NCBI GenBank assembly: GCA_945878865.1
Contig: CAMCUD010000016.1
Coordinates: 1 to 64,000 of the forward strand
DNA length: 64,000 bases
Reading direction: 5' to 3'
DNA from: Bifidobacterium breve
GTDB lineage: Bacteria > Actinomycetota > Thermoleophilia > Solirubrobacterales > Solirubrobacteraceae
The translations under genes were made by a program, and so were the position numbers. A model generated the notes under the pieces. It was not told the origin of the DNA, ran no database searches, and was given only the letters and a program-made list of their open reading frames with translations. This document shows, piece after piece, positions 16,327 to 24,639 of this stretch (the first letter of the stretch is position 1; every line of letters begins with the position of its first letter).

Positions 16327-16695
16327 GTGGACGCCTCCGACGGCCTCAGCTTCACCTCCACCATCGTCCGAGCCCCCGGTGGCGCGGCCGTCCTCGTGCT
16401 CACCGGCGAGCTCGACGTCTTCAGCGCCGAACGGTTCCGCGACGTGCTCTCCGAGGCGTGCGCGGGCGAGCGCCACGTATGCGTCGACCTCAACGACGTG
16501 CCGTTCGTGGACACGACGGCGCTCGCGGCGCTCCTGCGCGCCCGCCGCATCCTGCGCGACCAGCGCGGCGTGCTCGCCCTCGCGCGAGCGAACGACACGG
16601 TCTCCCGGGTGATCCGACAGGCCGGGCTGGACGCCCTCATGCCGCTGTTCGACACCCTCGACGAGGCCACCGCGTATCTCGCCGAACGCCCGTAG
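16327..16695 (+). CDS. STAS-domain protein (anti-sigma factor antagonist type)
   Basis: 122 aa from GTG 16327, which removes an unlikely N-terminal extension. The STAS fold is clear: AVLVLTGELDVFSAERFRDVL, then VCVDLNDVPFVDTTALAALLRARR, where the DTT segment replaces the usual D-S-x-G phosphosite with Asp-Thr-Thr. Thr can still be phosphorylated. RsbV/SpoIIAA-like proteins bind an anti-sigma kinase and release the sigma factor. Its divergent position beside the SigB-like gene supports that role, although its partner kinase lies elsewhere. Confidence 0.88.
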   Translation: MDASDGLSFTSTIVRAPGGAAVLVLTGELDVFSAERFRDVLSEACAGERHVCVDLNDVPFVDTTALAALLRARRILRDQRGVLALARANDTVSRVIRQAGLDALMPLFDTLDEATAYLAERP

Positions 16696-16704
16696 GCGCT
16701 GACC

Positions 16705-16730
16705 GTTTCAGCGGCCGGGACGTCGGGAAG
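16705..16730 (+). promoter_or_regulatory. SigB/SigF-type promoter candidate
   Basis: GTTT at 16705-16708 and GGGAA at 16725-16729, separated by 16 bp, resemble the GTTT-N15-17-GGGWA promoters of SigB/SigF-class factors. The site ends 14 bp before the start codon at 16744, so the untranslated leader would be very short. Confidence 0.4.
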
Positions 16731-16743
16731 TCCCCCAGGTGAC

Positions 16744-17850
16744 ATGAGTGGCCCGACCCTCAGCGCGTCGGAGTTCGCCGACGTCACCGGCATGACCCGC
16801 GATCGCCTTCGCACGTGGGAGCGCCGGCACGGCTGGCCCGAGCCGGTTCGCAGCGACGGAGGCGCCCGGCGGTACGCCACCGACGACGCCGCCCGCGTCG
16901 TGGCCGTCCGCCGGCTCCACGAGAGCGGCGTCCCGCTCGACCGTGCCATCGAGCAGCACGCCAATGCTGCGCTGCGCTCCCTCGCAGCATCGACCTGGCG
17001 GGCGCTCGTCGACGAGCTGCCGATGCCGGTCGTGCTGCTGTCCGGCCCCATCCCCCTGACCGTCGTGCACGCCAACGCCATGCTCCGCGAGCGGGCCGAC
17101 GGGCCGCGGACGGGCGACATCGTCGAGGACGTCGCCCCCTGGTTCACCGCCGACGAAGGCTACGAGCGCATGCGGTCGTTGTTCACGGGCCGGGAGCGGG
17201 TCGCCGCGAGTACCCATCCCGACTGGAGCGCCGGCATGCAGCAGCCGGCGCGGTCGATGGCCATCCGCGTCCCACAGCGGCCCGGGACGCTGCCGCTCGT
17301 CGCGCTCGTCGGCATCGAGACGGGCGCAAACCGGCGCGCCCAGTCCGACGTCGGCCTGCACCGCCGCGAGCGCGCCAGGCTCGCCGACCGTACGACGCGC
17401 ATCGAGCAGTGGGCCGCCACCACCGCCGAGATCACCAGGATCTCCGACCAGGACACCATTCGCGCGCTGCGCATGGCGATGCACGCGCTGCGCAAGGCGA
17501 CCGGAGTCGCCGACGCGGCGGCGTTCATGCTGCGCGACGGGGTCCCGGTCCTGCTGACCTGCCTGCGGGGCCGGTTCTCGCCACCCCGGGAGGTCGCGTC
17601 AGAGCTTCTTTCCGCATGCGACGATGACACCCCTGCGTGGCTCGAGCCGGCGATCGCGAGCACCCTCGGCGCCCCGGCCACCTGCGGCGTGACCGTCACC
17701 GCCGTGCCGGCGCGCGGCGACGCGCCCGCCGCCTTCATCGCCCTCGCCGGCATCCGCCCGCTCGACGTCGGCCACGCCGAGACGTCGCTGTTCGAGGCGT
17801 GCGCCGCCCAAGTCGCGCGCATGGCCGGGGCCGTCGCCGCCGGCGCATAG
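16744..17850 (+). CDS. MerR-type HTH regulator with PAS-like and GAF-like sensory regions
   Basis: 368 aa. The N-terminal winged helix (SASEFADVTGMTRDRLRTWERRHGWPEPVR, then GARRYATDD) is the MerR class used by light- and B12-responsive regulators. A PAS-like region follows (WRALVDELPMPVVLLSGP to PWFTADEGYERM), then a coil. A GAF-like C-terminal half with a short helical lead (ISDQDTIRALRMAMHALRKATG) ends in IALAGIRPLDVGHAETSLFEACAAQVARM. No B12-binding motif is present. It probably senses a small molecule or redox/light signal and regulates transcription. It lies between the sigma/STAS pair and the ADH gene. Confidence 0.75.
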   Translation: MSGPTLSASEFADVTGMTRDRLRTWERRHGWPEPVRSDGGARRYATDDAARVVAVRRLHESGVPLDRAIEQHANAALRSLAASTWRALVDELPMPVVLLSGPIPLTVVHANAMLRERADGPRTGDIVEDVAPWFTADEGYERMRSLFTGRERVAASTHPDWSAGMQQPARSMAIRVPQRPGTLPLVALVGIETGANRRAQSDVGLHRRERARLADRTTRIEQWAATTAEITRISDQDTIRALRMAMHALRKATGVADAAAFMLRDGVPVLLTCLRGRFSPPREVASELLSACDDDTPAWLEPAIASTLGAPATCGVTVTAVPARGDAPAAFIALAGIRPLDVGHAETSLFEACAAQVARMAGAVAAGA

Positions 17851-17852
17851 AC

Positions 17853-17879
17853 GTTTCGCGAGGACCGCCGGCGAGGTAG
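17853..17879 (+). promoter_or_regulatory. Possible SigB/SigF-type promoter before the ADH unit
   Basis: GTTT at 17853-17856, then AGGTAG at 17874-17879 after 17 bp. The -10-like element is imperfect (A in place of the first G), so this is weaker than the other two sites. Confidence 0.28.
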
Positions 17880-17914
17880 ACGCAGGGGACTTCCCCCGAG
17901 CCGAGGAGACGAGC

Positions 17915-17983
17915 ATGAGGCACCCCACCCCCGAGGGGCCCGCACCCGTCCGCGACCTCCGCGCCACGGCGCTCACCCGATAG
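17915..17983 (+). CDS. 22-aa leader-like ORF
   Basis: ATG at 17915 sits behind a good ribosome-binding site (GAGGAGACGAGC). It encodes MRHPTPEGPAPVRDLRATAL plus Thr-Arg, ending at TAG 17983, four bases before the ADH start codon. No residue bias suggests an amino-acid attenuator. The strong Shine-Dalgarno sequence and tight spacing suggest a translated leader coupled to ADH expression, but chance cannot be excluded. Confidence 0.35.
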   Translation: MRHPTPEGPAPVRDLRATALTR

Positions 17984-17987
17984 TCGC

Positions 17988-19160
17988 ATGCGTGCTCTCA
18001 CCTGGCACGGCAAGCGCGACGTCCGCGTCGACACCCACCCCGATCCGCGGATCGAGGAGCCGACCGACGCGATCATCAGCGTGACGTCGTCGGGCGTCTG
18101 TGGGTCCGACCTGCACCTCTACGAGGTGCTCTCCCCCTTCCTCGATGAGGGCGACATCCTCGGCCACGAGCCGATGGGCGTCGTCGAAGAGGTCGGGTCC
18201 GAGGTGACGAACCTCCAGCCCGGCGACCGCGTCGTCATCCCGTTCAACATCTCCTGCGGGCACTGCCATCCGTGCAGCACCGGGCTGCAGTCGCAGTGCG
18301 ACACCACGCGCACCGACGGGATGGGCGCGGCGCTGTTCGGCTACACCAAGCTCTACGGGCAGGTGCCGGGCGGACAGGCGGAGTTCCTCCGCGTGCCCCA
18401 AGCCCAGTACGGCCCGATCAAGGTGCCGCAAGGGCCGCCCGACGACCGCTTCGTCTACCTCTCCGACGTGCTGCCCACGGCCTGGCAGGGCGTGCGCTAC
18501 GCCGACGTCCACGCCGGGGACACGCTCGTCGTCCTCGGCCTCGGCCCGATCGGCGACATGAGCTGCCGCGTCGCCCAGCTCGAGGAGACCCGCGTCATCG
18601 GCGTCGACCTCGTGCCCGAGCGCTTGGAGCGCGCGCGGCGACGCGGCGTCGAGGTCATCGACTCCTCCCGTGAGGACGTCGTCGAGCGGGTCATGGAGCT
18701 GACGGGCGGCCGCGGCGCCGACGCCGTGATCGACGCCGTCGGCATGGAGGCGCACGGCGCCCCGGTCGGCAAGCTCGCCCAGACGCTTGCGGGGCTGCTG
18801 CCCGACGCCGTCGCGGCGAAGGTGCAGGAGCAGGCGGGCATCGACCGGCTCAGCGCGCTCCACCTCGCCGTCGAGCTCGCCCGGCGCGGCGGGACGATCT
18901 CGCTGCTCGGCGTGTACGGCGGCAACGCCGACCCGATGCCCATGCTCACGATGTTCGACAAGCAGCTCCAGGTGCGTATGGGCCAGGCGAACGTCCGGCG
19001 CTGGACCGACGACATCCTGCCGCTGCTGCTCGACGACGAGGACCGCCTCGGCGTCGACGAGTTCGCCACCCACCGGGTCGCCCTGGACGACGCCCCCGAC
19101 GCCTATGCCGCCTTCCAGGAGAAGCGCGACGGCACAGTGAAGGTGCTGATCCAGCCATGA
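17988..19160 (+). CDS. Zinc-dependent alcohol dehydrogenase (MDR family, formaldehyde-dehydrogenase-like)
   Basis: 390 aa. The GroES-like domain has the catalytic Zn ligands CGSD (about Cys38) and GHEPMG, and the structural Zn cluster CGHCHPCSTGLQSQC. The Rossmann domain reads LVVLGLGPIGDMSCRVAQL with a downstream Asp (GVDLVPERLERA) that points to NAD. The ~50-aa insert between VDAVGMEAHG and LAVELARRGG occurs in glutathione-independent formaldehyde-dehydrogenase-like members. It presumably oxidises an alcohol or aldehyde adduct during stress. It overlaps the next small gene by ATGA. Confidence 0.9.
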   Translation: MRALTWHGKRDVRVDTHPDPRIEEPTDAIISVTSSGVCGSDLHLYEVLSPFLDEGDILGHEPMGVVEEVGSEVTNLQPGDRVVIPFNISCGHCHPCSTGLQSQCDTTRTDGMGAALFGYTKLYGQVPGGQAEFLRVPQAQYGPIKVPQGPPDDRFVYLSDVLPTAWQGVRYADVHAGDTLVVLGLGPIGDMSCRVAQLEETRVIGVDLVPERLERARRRGVEVIDSSREDVVERVMELTGGRGADAVIDAVGMEAHGAPVGKLAQTLAGLLPDAVAAKVQEQAGIDRLSALHLAVELARRGGTISLLGVYGGNADPMPMLTMFDKQLQVRMGQANVRRWTDDILPLLLDDEDRLGVDEFATHRVALDDAPDAYAAFQEKRDGTVKVLIQP

Positions 19161-19363
19161 CCACGATCGTTCCTCGCTTCCTCCTCGAGGTCCCCGACCC
19201 GCTGCCCGAGCACGAGGCGCCGGGGCCGGAGGGCCCGGACGTCGAGCCGGGTCCCGCCTCTGAGCCGTCCTACGAGCCGGAACCCGTCGGGCCCGAACCC
19301 GAGACCCCGCCGGTCGATCCGGAGATCCCCACCGCGCCGGCGGCCCCGCCCGCGGCCTCGTAA
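19157..19363 (+). CDS. Small acidic Pro/Glu-rich protein
   Basis: 68 aa whose start overlaps the ADH stop as ATGA. After a short [16 protein letters not shown] the sequence is nearly all Pro, Glu, Gly, Ala and Asp, so it is disordered and strongly acidic. No signal peptide or domain is seen. The GC3 pattern follows real coding sequence and the coupling is tight, so it is probably expressed. Function unknown. Confidence 0.55.
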   Translation: MTTIVPRFLLEVPDPLPEHEAPGPEGPDVEPGPASEPSYEPEPVGPEPETPPVDPEIPTAPAAPPAAS

Positions 19364-19383
19364 GGGGAACCTGGCGCACCCGC

Positions 19384-19408
19384 GTTTCAGCGCGGGCGCG
19401 GCGGGTAC
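19384..19408 (+). promoter_or_regulatory. SigB/SigF-type promoter candidate before the ANTAR gene
   Basis: GTTTCA at 19384-19389 and GGGTAC at 19403-19408; GTTT and GGG are 15 bp apart. It is the best match in the window to the stress-sigma consensus. Transcription would start about 55 bp before the GTG at 19471; the leader carries a small TGTTC-TGGG-GAACA hairpin (19431-19444). Confidence 0.5.
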
Positions 19409-19470
19409 GGAGTCCAGATGGAACCTGCCTTGTTCTGGGGAACACCAGGACCGAACCCCGTGAGCAGGAC

Positions 19471-20043
19471 GTGACGCGGACTCGCGCTGCGCACCGCATC
19501 GCGCTGGCCGACCAGGACCGCGAGGCGCTCGAGCGCCTCGCGGCGGTGCTGAGGGTCCTCGGGCACGAGGTCTCGGGGTTCGCGCTGTCCGTGCGCGAGG
19601 CGATCGACGAGATCATCACGCGCGACCCGGAGCTGGCGATCGTGGTGCTCCACGACGACGTCGAGCATGCGCTGGCGCTCGTCGACGAGATGACGGCGTC
19701 GCTTGACGGCCCGGTCATGGTGTTCCTCGACCCGCCCGACGCGGCGTTCCTCGCGTCGGCGGCCGACCTGGGGCTCAACGCGTTCGCGTCCTCCCTCGAC
19801 CCCGAGGAGCTCCAGGGCGCCATCGAGGTCGCGATCCGCCTGCACGAGCAGCGCGAGGCGCTCACCACCCAGGTGCAGATGCTCTCCACCGCGCTGGCGC
19901 GACGCTCGGTGATCGAGCGCGCGAAGGGCGTGCTGATGGAGCGCGACGCGCTGACCGAGCGGCAGGCGTTCAGCCGGCTGCAGGAGCTCGCCGCGCAGCG
20001 CGGCCAGCGGGTCGCCGACATCGCGGCCGAGCTCGCCGGTTAA
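19471..20043 (+). CDS. ANTAR-domain regulator with receiver-like N-terminus
   Basis: 190 aa from GTG 19471. Residues 1-120 have a CheY-like layout (RIALADQDREALERLAAVL, ELAIVVLHDD, PVMVFLDPPD). The phospho-acceptor position is ambiguous, and the usual Lys region is altered, so it may be a pseudo-receiver. A coil leads to the ANTAR domain (ALARRSVIERAKGVLMERDALTERQAFSRLQELA), a three-helix RNA-binding module that antiterminates transcription by gripping paired hairpins. Its target transcripts are unknown. It sits behind the best stress-sigma promoter of the window and ends convergently with HAD, sharing four bases. Confidence 0.9.
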   Translation: MTRTRAAHRIALADQDREALERLAAVLRVLGHEVSGFALSVREAIDEIITRDPELAIVVLHDDVEHALALVDEMTASLDGPVMVFLDPPDAAFLASAADLGLNAFASSLDPEELQGAIEVAIRLHEQREALTTQVQMLSTALARRSVIERAKGVLMERDALTERQAFSRLQELAAQRGQRVADIAAELAG

Positions 20044-20693
20044 GCCGCCAGCAGCGTCGCCGCGAGATCGGCGGTCAGCGCGCGCACATCGTCGACGATG
20101 TGGATCGCACCGGCGTCGCGCAGCTCGTCGGCGCCCACGCCGCCGCTCAAGACCGCGATCGCGGGGATCCCGGCGCGAGCGGCGGCCTCGACGTCCCAGA
20201 CCGTGTCGCCGATCAGGACCGCGTCGCGGTCACCGGCACGCTCCAGCGCGGCCTCGACAACGTCGGGCGCGGGCTTCGTCGCCTCGACGTCGGCCGACGA
20301 CGTCCACGCGTCGACGACCGGGCGCGCGTCGAGGAGCTCGAGATAGTGCTCGAGCTCCTCCTCCTTCGCCGAGCTCGCCAGCACGACGGTCAGGCCCTCA
20401 TCGTGCAGCCTCCCCAGCAGGTCCCGGGCCCCGGGGAACGGGCGGACCTCGCCGATCAGCTCCTGGTACCGCTCGCTCTCGGCGGCACGCAGGTCGTCGC
20501 CCTGGCGGTTCTCGACCTCGTCGCCGAGGAGGTGGCCGACGAGCTGGTCGCCGCCCATGCCGATCGTGCGGTGGATCTGCCAGCCAGGCACCTCGTACCC
20601 GTGGGCGGCCATGGCGCGCTGCCAGGCGAGCACGTGGTGGTAGTTGGTGTCGACGAGCGTGCCGTCGATGTCGACGATCGCGGTGGAGGCCAT
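20040..20693 (-). CDS. HAD-family hydrolase (phosphoglycolate-phosphatase-like)
   Basis: 217 aa from the ATG at 20693. HAD motif I is AIVDIDGTLVDTNYHH (nucleophile Asp and general-acid Asp). The alpha-helical cap follows, then motif II (VVLASSAKEEEL), motif III Lys (ATKPAPDVVEAAL) and motif IV IGDTVWDVEAA. It resembles phosphoglycolate phosphatases and beta-phosphoglucomutases of the Gph group. The substrate is not predictable. It diverges from the DUF1360 gene, with only 63 bp between them. Confidence 0.88.
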   Translation of the reverse strand: MASTAIVDIDGTLVDTNYHHVLAWQRAMAAHGYEVPGWQIHRTIGMGGDQLVGHLLGDEVENRQGDDLRAAESERYQELIGEVRPFPGARDLLGRLHDEGLTVVLASSAKEEELEHYLELLDARPVVDAWTSSADVEATKPAPDVVEAALERAGDRDAVLIGDTVWDVEAAARAGIPAIAVLSGGVGADELRDAGAIHIVDDVRALTADLAATLLAA

Positions 20694-20756
20694 GGTCGTG
20701 GCGCGTACCCGCCCGACGCGGGGTTCACGCCCGGGCTGCCTGGGCAGGCGCTGTGC

Positions 20757-21320
20757 ATGCATGGCCGCGCGTCCCATCCCGACGCCGCCGAACGCGTGAG
20801 CCGCGGGTTCGACGCCGAGCGCCCGCTGGCGGGCTACGCCGCCCTCGCCGGCGCGTACGCGGTCCTCCTGACCGGCGGGCTGGCGGCCGCGCGCCGTCAA
20901 GGCGGCCTGCTCGAGGAGCTGCCGCCAGCCGACCTCGCGGTGCTGACCGTCGGCGCGCACCGCCTGAGCCGCACGCTCTCGCGGGAGAAGGTGACGCGGC
21001 CGCTGCGGCGCCCGTTCACCGTGGTGCGCGAGGACGCCGCCGCGCCGCCCGCCGAGCTCGACGAGCGCACGCGGACCGATCGCGGGACCGTTGGTCGCGC
21101 GATCGGCGACCTGCTGACGTGCACGCTGTGCCTCGATCAGTGGACGGCGTCCGCACTGCTGACCGGCTACCTCGTCGCGCCGCGCGTCACCCGCACCCTC
21201 GCGGTGCTCTTGACGATGCGCGCAGGGGCCGACGCACTCCAGCTCGCCCACGGGCGCCTCGCCGGCCCAGCCGGCGCGGGTGTTTCGCCCGCCCCGGCCG
21301 CGGGCACCGGCGTCGCATGA
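20757..21320 (+). CDS. DUF1360 family membrane-associated protein
   Basis: 187 aa. The hallmark segments of DUF1360 are present: AYAVLLTGGLAAARR (hydrophobic helix), LTVGAHRLSRTLSREKVTRPLRRPFT, and IGDLLTCTLCLDQWTASALLTGYL with a CxxC pair at the start of another hydrophobic helix. Bacillus members are sporulation- or SigB/F-associated, which fits this neighbourhood. Biochemical function is unknown. Its stop overlaps the next ORF's start as ATGA. Confidence 0.75.
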   Translation: MHGRASHPDAAERVSRGFDAERPLAGYAALAGAYAVLLTGGLAAARRQGGLLEELPPADLAVLTVGAHRLSRTLSREKVTRPLRRPFTVVREDAAAPPAELDERTRTDRGTVGRAIGDLLTCTLCLDQWTASALLTGYLVAPRVTRTLAVLLTMRAGADALQLAHGRLAGPAGAGVSPAPAAGTGVA

Positions 21321-21763
21321 CGTCGACGACGGATCGTCCCCTCGCGCTCATCACAGGCGCCTCCACCGGCATCGGACGCGAGCTCGCGCGCGAGTTCGCC
21401 GCGCACGGCTATGACCTCGGCGTCGCCGCCAACGAACCGCGCATCCACGAAGCCGGCGAGGAGCTCCGCGGCCCCGTGGAGGTCGACAGCGTCGAGGTCG
21501 ATCTTGCGACGGACGAGGGCGTCGACACGTTCCAGGCCGTCTACAACGCGTCGACGTCCTTCATCCCGTCCTTTGCGCTCGCGCTGCGCAACGAGGCCAA
21601 GGGCAGCGGCGTGACGATCACGGCGCGCATGCACGGTGACGAGCGCGTCGTCTCGCACAGCCGCAAGACCCGCGCGCAGGCCGCCCTGAGCCGTGTGCTC
21701 CCTGACCACGTGAAGGCCGAGCTGCACCGCCGGCAGGCCGCGCCCGGGTCCGGGCGCCGGTGA
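21317..21763 (+). pseudogene. Short-chain dehydrogenase remnant with two internal in-frame deletions
   Basis: 148 aa where the related SDR subfamily runs to roughly 260-280. The N-terminus is intact (LALITGASTGIGRELAREFAAHGYDL), but from residue ~65 (VDLATDEGV) the chain jumps to the active-site helix (QAVYNASTSFIPSFALALRNEAKG). There the catalytic YxxxK is Y-N-A-S-T, with Lys lost. It then skips from GVTITA to a C-terminal tail (DERVVSHSRKTRAQAAL...LPDHVKAELHRR) normally ~60 residues further on. The frame is kept, so it is either a decaying gene or a short non-catalytic protein. It is coupled by ATGA to the DUF1360 gene. Confidence 0.65.
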
Positions 21764-21857
21764 CGCCGCGTCCCGCGCCAGCCGGGCGAGTAGGGTCATC
21801 GGTACACCAGCGCGCGCCCCGCCTCGGGGACGCCGCGTCCCATCCGGCGAGCTGAGG

Positions 21858-23081
21858 ATGGCCCCTACCGACACGCACCGGCCGCTCACCCTGTGGTCCA
21901 CCGATGCTGCTGACCCGTCCGCGGACGGCCCAGCCATCCTGCTCGTCGAAGACGACGACGGTGACGCGTTCCTCTTCTCCGAGCTGCTCGTCGACGCGTT
22001 CGCCGAGGCGGTCGTCGCCCGCGCCGCGGACCTCCGGGGCATCGACGCCGCGCTGACCGACCTCCCCGGCGGGCCGGACTGCGTCGTGCTCGACCTCGGC
22101 CTGCCCGACGCCCAGGGGCTCGACGCGCTCGCGCGCATCCTCGAGCGCTGGGCCGACATCCCGGTCGTCGTCCTCACGGGCGATGTCGACACCGACCGCG
22201 GCGTGGCTGCGGTGGGCGCAGGCGCCCAGGACTACCTCGTCAAGGGCCAGGCGGACGCCGAGACCCTGCGCCGCAGCATCGCCTACGCGATCGTGCGCGC
22301 CCGCGCGGACGCCGCCGAGCGCGAGCTGCGCGTCGCCCAGTCACAGGCCCGCGAGAACGAGCGCCTGGAGCGCGGGCTGCTGCCCAGCCCGGTGCTGCGC
22401 GATCCGCGTGTCGCCGTCGACACCCAGTCCCGGCCGGGGCGCGCCGCGACGTACGTCGGCGGTGACTTCTACGACGTCGTGGAGACCGACGACGGCCGCG
22501 TGCACGCGCTCATCGGCGACGTCTGCGGCCACGGGCCCGACGAGGCGGCGCTCGGCGTCTGCCTGCGCGTGGCCTGGCGCACGCTCGTCCTCGCCGGCCA
22601 TGACCAGGAGGCCGCACTGCGCGGCGTCGAACGGGTCCTCGAGCACGAGCGCGACGCCGCAGAGATCTTCGTGACCGCCGCCACCCTCGTGATCGACGCC
22701 GACCGGCGGCGCGGATCCATCTGCCTCGCCGGGCATCCCAACCCGCTGCTGCTGGCCGGCGGGAGCGTCGAGGCGATCAGCCTCGCGCCCTCCCCCGCGC
22801 TTGGCCTGCTGCCGGGCCGGACGGTGCCGGCGCAGCCGATCGCCATCGACCGGGACGCCGCGCTGCTGCTGTACACCGACGGCCTCATCGAGGGCCGGGT
22901 CGGCGCGGGGCAGGACCGGCTCGGCATCGACGGTCTGCTGGAGCTGCTCGGCCGCCACCACGCCGGCGGGGCGCGGGGCGGGGTCCTGCTCGAGCGCGTG
23001 ATCGACGAGGTGGAGACGCTGAACGGCGAGCCGCTCGCCGACGATGTCGCGGCCCTCATGCTCGACCTCGATGCCGCCTGA
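21858..23081 (+). CDS. Response regulator with C-terminal PP2C/SpoIIE phosphatase (RsbU-like)
   Basis: 407 aa. The receiver (about residues 26-145) has ILLVEDDDGDAFLF, phospho-Asp in CVVLDLGLPDAQG, and the late Lys in DYLVKGQ. A coil (RELRVAQSQARENERLERGLLPSPVL) is the family's usual connector. The PPM phosphatase keeps metal ligands in GGDFYDVV, IGDVCGHGPDEA and LADDVAAL. Such proteins dephosphorylate STAS antagonists when the receiver is phosphorylated and so turn on SigB-type factors. A natural substrate is the STAS protein at 16327-16695 (inference). The next gene overlaps by 11 bp. Confidence 0.93.
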   Translation: MAPTDTHRPLTLWSTDAADPSADGPAILLVEDDDGDAFLFSELLVDAFAEAVVARAADLRGIDAALTDLPGGPDCVVLDLGLPDAQGLDALARILERWADIPVVVLTGDVDTDRGVAAVGAGAQDYLVKGQADAETLRRSIAYAIVRARADAAERELRVAQSQARENERLERGLLPSPVLRDPRVAVDTQSRPGRAATYVGGDFYDVVETDDGRVHALIGDVCGHGPDEAALGVCLRVAWRTLVLAGHDQEAALRGVERVLEHERDAAEIFVTAATLVIDADRRRGSICLAGHPNPLLLAGGSVEAISLAPSPALGLLPGRTVPAQPIAIDRDAALLLYTDGLIEGRVGAGQDRLGIDGLLELLGRHHAGGARGGVLLERVIDEVETLNGEPLADDVAALMLDLDAA

Positions 23082-24639
23082 GCGCCGCTCCACCCCGCTG
23101 ATCGGGCGGCTCACCAGCGGGCAGTGGCTCGCGGCCGGATCGGGGGCGCTCGCGCTCATCGCGCTGGCCGCGATCGTGCTGAGCCTCGCGGCACTCGACC
23201 GCCAGCAAGATCGGCGCGATCTCGTCATCGACCGCCTCGACCCCGCGACCGCGGCGTCCCAGCGCCTGGCGATCAGCCTCCTCAACGAGGAGACCGGTGT
23301 CCGCGGATACCTGCTCAGCGGCGACGAGGCGTTCCTGGCGCCCTACCGGGAGGGGCGCGCCGAGTCCGCGGCCACCCTGCGCCGGCTCCGCGCCCTGGCC
23401 GGTGACGATGTTCCCGCGCTGACCGGTGACCTCGCGGCGGCGCAAGCGGCCGTGACGCGCTGGCGCGACACGTACGCCGACCCGGCGATCCTCGCGGTCC
23501 GCGAGCGCGGCGCGGGCGCGAGCAACCAGCGCATCGACACCCAGGGCAAGGCCCGGTTCGACGAAATCCGGCGCAGCCTCGTGCGCGTCCAGCGCGACAT
23601 CGCCGCCGCCCGCGCCGAAGCGCGCGACGACCTGTCGGCGGCCACGCGCGTCACGCAGCGCAGCCTCATCTTCACCGGCATCGTGCTGCTCGCCACCACC
23701 CTCCTGCTGTGGCTGCTCCTCCGGCGGGCGGTCGGCGCGCCCCTCGCGCGGCTCGCGGGCGACGTGCGCCGCGTCTCGCGCGGCGAGTTCGATCACGAGC
23801 TCACGCCCGACGGCGCGCGCGACATGCGGGCGATGACCGACGACGTCGAGCGCATGCGCGCGCAGATCGTCCGCGAGCTGCAGGCCCTCGAGGAGGCGCG
23901 CGCGCAGGTCGAGGCGCAGGCCGCGGACCTCCAGCGCTCCAACCAGGAGCTCGAGCAGTTCGCCTACGTCGCCTCCCACGACCTGCAGGAGCCGCTGCGC
24001 AAGATCTCGAGCTTCTGCACGCTGCTCGAGCGGAGGTACGCCGGCCAGCTCGACGACCGCGCCGATCAGTACATCGCGTTCGCGGTCGACGGCGCGAAGC
24101 GGATGCAGGCCCTGATCAACGACCTCCTCGCGTTCAGCCGTGTCGGGCGCGTCGGCGCGACGGGCTTCGAGGACGTCGACCTCGGCGCGGTCGTCGAGCA
24201 GGCCCGGTCCAACGTCCAGGACGCCGCCGAGGAGACGGGCGCGACGATCACCGTCGCGGACGGCCTGCCCACGGTGCGCGGCGACGAGGCGCTTCTCGTC
24301 GCCGTCTTCCAGAACCTCATCTCCAACGCGGTGAAGTTCCACGGCGACGCGCCGCCGCAGGTCGACATCTCCGCCGCGCGCGACGGCGACGACTGGGTCT
24401 TCACCATCCGCGACAACGGGATCGGCATCGACGCCGAGTTCGCCGACCGCATCTTCGTCATCTTTCAGCGCCTGCACCAGAAGGCCGCCTACCCCGGCAC
24501 GGGGATCGGCCTGGCGATGTGCCGCAAGATCGTCGAATACCACGGCGGGCGCATCTGGCTGGCGACCGACGGCGCTCCCGGCAGCACCTTCCACTTCACC
24601 CTCCCCGCCGCAGAAAGGCGCGCGCATGACGAATCCTGA
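23071..24639 (+). CDS. CHASE3-HAMP sensor histidine kinase
   Basis: 522 aa from the ATG at 23071, overlapping the upstream phosphatase by 11 bp. TM1 (about 20-40) leads to an extracellular CHASE3 domain with the signature [20 protein letters not shown]. Then come TM2 ([19 protein letters not shown]), HAMP, a coil, HisKA ([20 protein letters not shown]) and HATPase with N box (NLISNAVKF), G1 (DNGIGID) and G2 ([18 protein letters not shown]). This is the bacteriophytochrome-like kinase class that pairs with Rcp1-type receivers. It probably phosphorylates the flanking receivers. Confidence 0.95.
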   Translation: MPPERRSTPLIGRLTSGQWLAAGSGALALIALAAIVLSLAALDRQQDRRDLVIDRLDPATAASQRLAISLLNEETGVRGYLLSGDEAFLAPYREGRAESAATLRRLRALAGDDVPALTGDLAAAQAAVTRWRDTYADPAILAVRERGAGASNQRIDTQGKARFDEIRRSLVRVQRDIAAARAEARDDLSAATRVTQRSLIFTGIVLLATTLLLWLLLRRAVGAPLARLAGDVRRVSRGEFDHELTPDGARDMRAMTDDVERMRAQIVRELQALEEARAQVEAQAADLQRSNQELEQFAYVASHDLQEPLRKISSFCTLLERRYAGQLDDRADQYIAFAVDGAKRMQALINDLLAFSRVGRVGATGFEDVDLGAVVEQARSNVQDAAEETGATITVADGLPTVRGDEALLVAVFQNLISNAVKFHGDAPPQVDISAARDGDDWVFTIRDNGIGIDAEFADRIFVIFQRLHQKAAYPGTGIGLAMCRKIVEYHGGRIWLATDGAPGSTFHFTLPAAERRAHDES

